64,000 bases of DNA from CAVSJO01 sp963728445. GTDB lineage: Bacteria; Gemmatimonadota; Gemmatimonadetes; Longimicrobiales; RSA9. Each line of letters starts with the position of its first letter. Within the stretch, counting starts at the first letter, position 1. The stretch covers positions 992,001-1,056,000 of the forward strand of contig CAVSJO010000006.1 of assembly GCA_963728445.1 (NCBI GenBank), in the 5' to 3' direction. A program made the translations under genes and the position numbers. The notes under the pieces were generated by a model. The model was not told where the DNA came from and searched no databases. It saw nothing but the letters and a program-made list of their open reading frames with translations. Positions 58,611-64,000 of the stretch are shown one piece after another.

Positions 58611-58633
58611 TTTCGCTCGCCGAGCGAGCGAAA
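58611..58633. terminator. Perfect 10-bp hairpin, possible bidirectional terminator
   Basis: TTTCGCTCGC, loop CGA, GCGAGCGAAA. It lies between two convergent genes. A partial copy (GGCGAGCGAAAT) follows at about 58687. It lacks a long T tract, so termination is inferred from position and stem strength. Confidence 0.5.
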
Positions 58634-58779
58634 TGTGGCGCATGGGCCAGAGACTATCGCTCGCGATCCACGTTCGTCTCGCCTGGCGAGCGAAATCGCC
58701 CAACCGACCGCTGCGAACTCACCGGTATCGACGTTTCGATCGGGACGGAAGCCCAAAGCCGACCCCGCCCCCGGACCGC

Positions 58780-58860
58780 TCCCCCAAGCCCGCCCCCAAG
58801 CCCGCCCCCAAACCCGCCCCCGAAACCCGCCCCCAAGCCCGCCCCCAAACCCGCCCCCAG
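58780..58860 (+). repeat. C-rich 12-bp tandem repeat
   Basis: Six copies of AA(G/A)CCCGCCCCC with period 12-13, just before the stop of the minus-strand hydrolase gene. On the minus strand it is G-rich (runs of four to five G), so quadruplex formation in the 3' end of that transcript is conceivable. Confidence 0.8.
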
Positions 58861-58876
58861 CACCGCTCCTTCCCTC

Positions 58877-59878
58877 CTACCCCTCCCCACCTCCCAGCTG
58901 CGCCGCCAGGAACCGCGCAGCCTCCTCCTCCGCCCAGAACCGCGGAGACCACGGCGGGCCCTCGATGAAGCCGACGTGGCCGCCGCCCTCCGTGAACGCC
59001 GTCACGATGCAGGGATTCGACTCGGCCACGTCACGCGGCAGTGCATGCGGCGGCAGGAACGGGTCGTCCAGCGAGTGGAGGAGCAGGGTGGGGATGCGGA
59101 TGTGCTCGAGAAGGCGGTTCGAGCTGGAGCGCCCGTAGTAGTCCTCGGCGTCCTCGAAGCCGTGCAGCGGTGCGGTGGCCGCGTCGTCGAACGCCCGCAG
59201 CGTCGGCGCGGCCAGCACCGCGTCGACGTCGCACGCGTCCGCGATGTGCTGCCGCTTCGCCGCGGCCTTCCGCCGCAGGCTGCGCATGAAGTAGTACGTG
59301 TAGAGCCGGTTCATGAGGCCCGACTCGAGGCCGCGGGACCCCGCGGACAGGTCGAACGGAACGGACACCCCCACCGCGGCGTCCAGCAGGCCGTGGGCCC
59401 GTCCGTCCCCCTCGCCCACCAGCTTGAGAAGCACGTTGCCGCCGAGGGAGAACCCGATGCCGCCGAAGGCGGAAGCGGGGAAGCGGTCGCGCAGGCGACG
59501 GAGCACGAGCGCGGCGTCGTCCGTCTCGCCCGAGTGGTAGAAGCGCGGCGTCCGGTTCGGCTCTCCGCTGCAACCGCGGAAGTTGAGTCCGACGGGGCGG
59601 ACCCCGTGCCGCGCCAGAGCCCGGTACGTGAGCAGGACGTAGGGGCGGCGGGCGGAGCCTTCAAGGCCGTGCAGGACGAGAGCGACGGGCGCGTCGTCGG
59701 CGACGTCGCCTTCGAAGGCGAAGTCCACGTCCAGGAAGTCGCCGTCGGGAGTATCCCATCGCTCGCGCCGCAGCGGCACGTCAGGATGCGGCCGGAGCAG
59801 CTTGCCGGCCACCGTCTGGGCGTGGGCGCCGGGAAGCCAGGCGGAGGGTCGGAACGGGCTGGGCTCGAACGGGCGCAT
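58877..59878 (-). CDS. YheT-family alpha/beta hydrolase
   Basis: A 333-residue hydrolase from ATG 59878. Family marks are FRPSAWLPGAHAQTVAGKLL at the N-terminus, VLHGLEGSARRPY (oxyanion turn) and VGLNFRGCSGEPN. The nucleophile Ser is in GIGFSLGGNVLLK, Asp in HSLDDPFLPP and His in EGGGHVGFIEG. YheT/YbfF-like enzymes are esterases of unsettled substrate. The C-rich repeat lies directly downstream; uvrA is divergent with 124 bp between starts. Confidence 0.92.
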   Translation of the reverse strand: MRPFEPSPFRPSAWLPGAHAQTVAGKLLRPHPDVPLRRERWDTPDGDFLDVDFAFEGDVADDAPVALVLHGLEGSARRPYVLLTYRALARHGVRPVGLNFRGCSGEPNRTPRFYHSGETDDAALVLRRLRDRFPASAFGGIGFSLGGNVLLKLVGEGDGRAHGLLDAAVGVSVPFDLSAGSRGLESGLMNRLYTYYFMRSLRRKAAAKRQHIADACDVDAVLAAPTLRAFDDAATAPLHGFEDAEDYYGRSSSNRLLEHIRIPTLLLHSLDDPFLPPHALPRDVAESNPCIVTAFTEGGGHVGFIEGPPWSPRFWAEEEAARFLAAQLGGGEG

Positions 59879-60002
59879 GGCGGCGTGATACCCGCCTCTG
59901 CGGGTGCTGCTCCATCGACCTTTCAGGGGGCGCAGGGGTAGCAGAAGCACCCGTGGCGGGAGCGGTCCTCCCGCCGACCCCGAACCGCCGATCCCGGGTT
60001 TC

Positions 60003-62843
60003 TTGAAAGACCGCATCCTCATCCGCAACGCCCGGCAGAACAACCTCAAGGGCGTGGATCTGGACCTGCCTCGCCGCTCGCTGATCGTCTTCACGGGACC
60101 GAGCGGCTCGGGCAAGTCGTCCCTCGCGTTCGACACGATCTACGCCGAAGGTCAGCGTCGGTACGTGGAGTCGCTGTCGACGTACGCGAAGCAGTTTCTG
60201 GAGCGGATGGAGAAGCCGGCCGTCGACCGGGTCGAGGGGATCAGCCCGGCCGTCGCGATCGAGCAGAAGAACCCGACGAAGACGAGCCGGTCGACCGTCG
60301 GGACGGCGACGGAGGTGCACGACTACCTGCGCCTGCTCTGGGCCCGCGTCGGCCGGACGTACTGTCCGGAGTGCGGCCGGGAAGTCCGGCCCGACACCGT
60401 ACAGAGCGCAACCGACGCCGTCCTCGCCGAGCCGGAGGGGACCCGCATCCTGGTGGCCTTTCCGCTGCCGCTGAGCGCCCGCGTCTCCCACGCCGGCGTG
60501 GTCGAGAACCTCCGGGCGCTGGGCTTCATGCGAGTCCGCGCGGGCGAGGCGCTCCTCGACCTGGACGCTCCCGACGCGGAGACGCCGGAGGGCCTCGGCG
60601 TCGACCTCACGCAGGTGGGCGCGCTGCAGGTCGTCGTCGACCGCCTCGTGGTTCGGCCGGACGACCGCGGCCGCCTGGCCGACTCCCTGTCCACGGCGTT
60701 CGCCGAAGGCGAGGGCGAGGCCGAGGTGGTTGTCCACGGCGACGCGGGGCCCCACGTGCTTCGCTTCAGCGAGCGATTCCGGTGCCCGGACCATCCGGAC
60801 GTCGAGTTCCGGGATCCGACTCCGCGCCTCTTTTCGTTCAACAACCCGTACGGCTCGTGCCCCCGCTGCACCGGCTTCGGCGCGGTGCTGGAGTACGATC
60901 CCGCCCTCATCGTTCCGATCGAGGATCGCTCTCTTCGCGACGGCGCCGTCGACCCCTGGGAGAAGCCGCGCTACAAGAAGGAGCGGAAGCGCCTGCTGGA
61001 TTTTGCCCGTGAGCGGGGCGTTTCGCCCGAAGCACCGTGGAAGGATCTGCCCGAGGACTTCCGCCGCGACGTGATGAAGGGGAAGCGCGGCGGGTTCCGC
61101 GGCGTGATCCCCTTTCTGAAGTCGCGGGAGAAGAAGCGCTACAAACAGTACATCCGGGTCTTCCTCCGTCAGTACCAGACCCCGCGCACGTGTCCCGACT
61201 GCGACGGCGGCCGCCTCCGCCCGGAGGCGCTCTACGTGCGCATCGCCGGCCGCACGATCGCCGACGCGGGGCGGGAGCCGATCTCCTCCCTCCGGGAGTG
61301 GGTGGATGGGCTGGCGGCGCCGGACGGAGCCCTCACGGAGCACGAGCGCTCCGTCGCCCAGCTCGTGCTGGGTGAGCTGTGCGCGCGCCTGGGCTTCCTC
61401 GACGAGGTGGGGCTCGGCTACCTGGCGCTCGACCGTCAGACGCGGACGCTGTCGGGCGGCGAGGCGCAGCGGATCAACCTGGCGAACTCCCTCGGCTCGA
61501 AGCTCGTCGACACGCTCTACGTGCTCGACGAGCCCACCGTCGGTCTCCATCCCCGGGACACGGACCGCATGCTGGCGCTGCTGCGCCGGCTGAGGCAGGG
61601 CGGCAACACGGTGCTGGTCGTGGAGCACGATCCGGCCCTCATCCGCGCCGCCGACGAGGTCGTCGAGCTCGGGCCCCACAGCGGCGCCCGGGGCGGCCAC
61701 GTGGTGTTCCAGGGCACGCCTGACGCTCTCGCCGAGGCGGACACCGCGACCGGCCACTATCTCGCCGGCGAGCACGAGACCGGCCGGCCCAACCGCCGCC
61801 GCGCGGTGGACGGCGGCCGTCTTCGCCTGAAGGGCGCGCGCCTGCACAACGTCGAAGGCCTCGACGTCGAGATCCCCCTGGGCGCACTGACGGTCGTCAC
61901 CGGCGTGAGCGGCTCCGGCAAGAGCACGCTCGTCCACGACGTGCTCTACCGCGCCCTGGAGTCCGAGCTGGGCAGCGGGGAGACCTCCGCCAAGCAGCAC
62001 CTGGGCGAGGCCGTGGGCGCGTACGACGTGCTGGAGGGCGTCGGGCTCCTGGACGCCGTCGTTCTCGTCGACCAGTCGCCCATCGGCCGGACGCCGCGCT
62101 CGAACCCCATCACCTACATCAAGGCGTTCGATCCCATCCGCGAGATCTTCGCCTCCCAGCCGCTCGCGAAGGAGCGGGGCTACAAGCCCGGCCACTTCTC
62201 CTTCAACGTGAAGGGCGGCCGCTGCGAGGCGTGCAAGGGCGACGGCGTGGTCCAGGTCGAGATGGTGTTCATGGCCGACGTCTACGTGCCGTGCGACGTA
62301 TGCGGCGGCGCTCGCTACAAGCCCGAAGTGCTGGAAGTGAAGTTCCGCGGCCTGAACATCCGGGACGTCCTCGATCTCACCGTCGACGAGGCGATCCGCT
62401 TCTTCCTCAAGCAGGACCGCCTGAGCACCATGCTCTGGCAGCTACAGCAGGTCGGCCTCGGCTACCTTCGGCTCGGCCAGTCGGCGACGACCCTGTCCGG
62501 CGGCGAGGCGCAGCGGCTGAAGATCGCCCGCGAGCTCGCGGGCGCCGGCCGCCGCCGCGGCCGCCGCATGTACATCATGGACGAGCCGACGACGGGCCTG
62601 TCCGGCAACGAGGTCGCGAAGCTGCTCCAGGTCCTGGGCCGGCTCCTCGACGCCGGCCACAGCGTCCTCGTCATCGAGCACAACCTGGACGTCATCCGCG
62701 CGGCCGACTGGGTCATCGACCTGGGCCCCGAGGCCGGAGACGCCGGCGGCCGCCTCGTCGCCGCCGGCAGGCCCGAAGACGTTGCCGCCGTCCCCGCGAG
62801 CCACACCGGCCGCTACCTGCACGCCCTGCTCACCCCCGCCTGA
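60003..62843 (+). CDS. uvrA: Excinuclease ABC subunit A
   Basis: The DNA-damage-recognition ATPase of nucleotide excision repair, acting as a dimer with UvrB. TTG start at 60003 gives 946 residues, the normal length. The first ATPase has Walker A GPSGSGKSS, and DTIYAEGQRRYVESLSTYAKQFL and MEKPAVDRVEGISPA are diagnostic. The zinc modules are CPEC near residue 122 and the C-terminal CEAC...CDVC. The second ATPase has Walker A GVSGSGKST, DQSPIGRTPRSNP, signature LSGGEAQRLKIARELA and MDEPTTGL. The usual GLHFHD after that Walker B is GLSGNE here, a small deviation. The UvrB-binding region is present, so it is not the shortened UvrA2. Confidence 0.95.
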   Translation: MKDRILIRNARQNNLKGVDLDLPRRSLIVFTGPSGSGKSSLAFDTIYAEGQRRYVESLSTYAKQFLERMEKPAVDRVEGISPAVAIEQKNPTKTSRSTVGTATEVHDYLRLLWARVGRTYCPECGREVRPDTVQSATDAVLAEPEGTRILVAFPLPLSARVSHAGVVENLRALGFMRVRAGEALLDLDAPDAETPEGLGVDLTQVGALQVVVDRLVVRPDDRGRLADSLSTAFAEGEGEAEVVVHGDAGPHVLRFSERFRCPDHPDVEFRDPTPRLFSFNNPYGSCPRCTGFGAVLEYDPALIVPIEDRSLRDGAVDPWEKPRYKKERKRLLDFARERGVSPEAPWKDLPEDFRRDVMKGKRGGFRGVIPFLKSREKKRYKQYIRVFLRQYQTPRTCPDCDGGRLRPEALYVRIAGRTIADAGREPISSLREWVDGLAAPDGALTEHERSVAQLVLGELCARLGFLDEVGLGYLALDRQTRTLSGGEAQRINLANSLGSKLVDTLYVLDEPTVGLHPRDTDRMLALLRRLRQGGNTVLVVEHDPALIRAADEVVELGPHSGARGGHVVFQGTPDALAEADTATGHYLAGEHETGRPNRRRAVDGGRLRLKGARLHNVEGLDVEIPLGALTVVTGVSGSGKSTLVHDVLYRALESELGSGETSAKQHLGEAVGAYDVLEGVGLLDAVVLVDQSPIGRTPRSNPITYIKAFDPIREIFASQPLAKERGYKPGHFSFNVKGGRCEACKGDGVVQVEMVFMADVYVPCDVCGGARYKPEVLEVKFRGLNIRDVLDLTVDEAIRFFLKQDRLSTMLWQLQQVGLGYLRLGQSATTLSGGEAQRLKIARELAGAGRRRGRRMYIMDEPTTGLSGNEVAKLLQVLGRLLDAGHSVLVIEHNLDVIRAADWVIDLGPEAGDAGGRLVAAGRPEDVAAVPASHTGRYLHALLTPA

Positions 62844-62950
62844 GCCCGCCGTCCCCGCTTGCCGTCCCCGCAGTCCGAAACTCCCGCGCTCGTCAACCCG
62901 TAGTTAAACGACGCCGTCCTCCGGTCCGACTCCTCCTGACCCGAAACTCC

Positions 62951-64000
62951 ATGATCGACGCCGTTCGAGCCGACCTGCGACTCGCCTTACGGAATCTTCG
63001 CCGCCGCCCCCTGTTCACCGTCGTCGCGGTGAGCGTGATCGCCCTCGGGAGCGGTGCAGTGACCACCGTGTACAGCGCCATGAACGCCGTTCTGCTGCGG
63101 CCGCTGCCCGGCGTCGAGGACCCCGCCGGGCTGGACCTCCTGCAGCGCCGTTCGCCCGCCGTCGACGACAACGTGTCGGCGTCGTACCTCTACTTCGATG
63201 CCCTGCGGCGGAGCACGGAGACGCTCCAGGACGTGGCGGCCTTCAGCAAGGCCTCGCTGTCCATCGCCGTGGACGGGCCCGGCATCGCCGCGGCGGGCAA
63301 CATCGTCAGCGGAAACTACTTCGCGGTGCTGGGAGTGCATCCGCTGCTGGGGCGCTTCTTCTCGGAGGACGAGGACCGCGCGCCCCTGGCCGCTCCCGTC
63401 ATCGTGGTGTCCGAAGAGTTCTGGAGGGACCGGCTGGGCGCGGATCCGTCCCTGGTGGGTCGGGAGCTCGGCGTGAACGGCCGCCGCTACACGCTCATCG
63501 GCGTCGCGCCCTCCTCGTTCATGGGCGTGTTCACGCCTCTCCGCGTGGACGCCTGGGTGCCCCTGATGATGCAGCCGCACGTGCGCCCGGGCCGCGACCT
63601 CGACGACCCGTCGGCGAACTGGCTGTGGCTGTTCGGACGGCGCCGGCCCGGCGTGACGGAGGCGGCGGTGAGCGACGAGCTTTCGGCGCTCACGGCGGCC
63701 TTCCACGACCGGAGCGCCGAGCCCGCCTCCCTCGCGACCTACGATCGCGTGGACGTGTCCGCATTGACGGGGCTGCCGCCCGACGCGAGTCGTGCCGCAC
63801 TGGGCTTCATGGCCCTCTTCCTGGGCGCGGCCGCGCTGGTCCTGCTCATCGCCAGCGTCAACGTGGCGGCCATGCAGTCGGCGCGGGCGGTCGCCCGGCG
63901 ACAGGAGATGGCCGTGCGCGTGGCGCTGGGAGCGAAGCGCGGCCGGCTCGTCCGGCAGCTGCTGACCGAGACGGCGGCCCTGTTCACGCTCGGCGCGGGC
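62951..64000 (+). CDS. ADOP/MacB-like ABC permease, N-terminal part (runs off the window)
   Basis: About 350 residues of a FtsX/MacB-type permease from ATG 62951. The start LRLALRNLRRRPLFTVVAVSVIALGSGA is the first membrane helix. The periplasmic MacB-PCD domain contains AAAGNIVSGNYFAVLGVHPLLGRFF, VVSEEFWRDRLGADPSLVGREL and YTLIGVAPSSFMGVF. A second helix is GFMALFLGAAALVLLIASVNVA, followed by RRQEMAVRVALGAKRGRLVRQLLTE. ADOP permeases of about 800 residues with this opening are expanded in Acidobacteriota and Gemmatimonadota. Substrate is unknown; the cognate ATPase is not in view. Confidence 0.9.
   Translation, partial: MIDAVRADLRLALRNLRRRPLFTVVAVSVIALGSGAVTTVYSAMNAVLLRPLPGVEDPAGLDLLQRRSPAVDDNVSASYLYFDALRRSTETLQDVAAFSKASLSIAVDGPGIAAAGNIVSGNYFAVLGVHPLLGRFFSEDEDRAPLAAPVIVVSEEFWRDRLGADPSLVGRELGVNGRRYTLIGVAPSSFMGVFTPLRVDAWVPLMMQPHVRPGRDLDDPSANWLWLFGRRRPGVTEAAVSDELSALTAAFHDRSAEPASLATYDRVDVSALTGLPPDASRAALGFMALFLGAAALVLLIASVNVAAMQSARAVARRQEMAVRVALGAKRGRLVRQLLTETAALFTLGAG

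Noticed and set aside
60003..62843. UvrA2-type paralogue
   Set aside because: At 946 residues the protein keeps the region between the first Walker A and the zinc module that binds UvrB, so it is ordinary UvrA.
1..64000. tRNA or rRNA genes
   Set aside because: Reading the intergenic regions showed no cloverleaf with a GGTTCRANYCC-type arm and no rRNA core sequence; a tRNA scan would settle it.

Overview
The window is about 70% GC, is densely coded on both strands, and encodes a diderm bacterium: a Kdo transferase, outer-membrane beta-barrel, TonB-type domains and many exported lipoprotein peptidases. An ADOP/MacB-like permease, a BNR-repeat sortilin-like exported protein, several M1 and S9 peptidases and an M56 peptidase fused to TonB modules are together most consistent with Gemmatimonadota. 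That assignment is an inference from gene content; no rRNA or tRNA gene was seen.

Layout. 1-2.9 kb: leuS (cut by the window edge), a pair of opposed hairpin-repeat arrays and a PF10023-type lipoprotein. 3-6.8 kb: hybrid sensor kinase and a DUF423 protein. 7.2-9.4 kb: a BlaI-type repressor and M56 peptidase/TonB fusion behind a promoter with two operators. 9.4-14 kb: small protein, waaA, a ThiF/MoeB-rhodanese protein and a DUF4015 protein. 14-20.2 kb (minus): ABC exporter, small membrane protein, response regulator, EAL protein and membrane MutS-like ATPase, mostly overlapping or nearly touching. 20.2-23 kb: YeaQ-like protein, an IMPase-family phosphatase with a divergent HisF-like protein, and a GAF remnant. 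23-31.3 kb: the large NAD-glutamate dehydrogenase, an M1 peptidase with HEAT repeats and an encapsulated-ferritin-like protein without a shell gene. 31.8-41.5 kb: sortilin-like protein plus Rieske/FAD oxidoreductase, branched-chain aminotransferase, atypical SDR, S9 peptidase, cupin. 41.7-45.2 kb: beta-barrel protein, a four-helix-bundle gene framed by inverted 14-bp repeat arrays, MFS exporter and TetR regulator. 45.3-52.6 kb: GGDEF/EAL protein, EttA, CPBP protease, a second opposed array pair and an M1 peptidase. 52.8-64 kb: nitrilase/GNAT/CDF operon, aminotransferase-YfcC operon, YheT hydrolase, uvrA and a truncated ADOP permease.

Two non-coding systems stand out. The first is a family of hairpin arrays at three loci. 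Variable but self-complementary stems are separated by a nearly invariant GAGGGGGTC spacer. Each array starts with a distinct leader unit (hairpin then GCAGGGGGTC), and three of these leaders sit on or directly after stop codons. The second is the S23/IVP-type four-helix-bundle gene lying between 13 copies and 8 inverted copies of an ACTGCGGG-core 14-mer, an architecture like the intervening sequences of 23S rRNA but located between protein genes.
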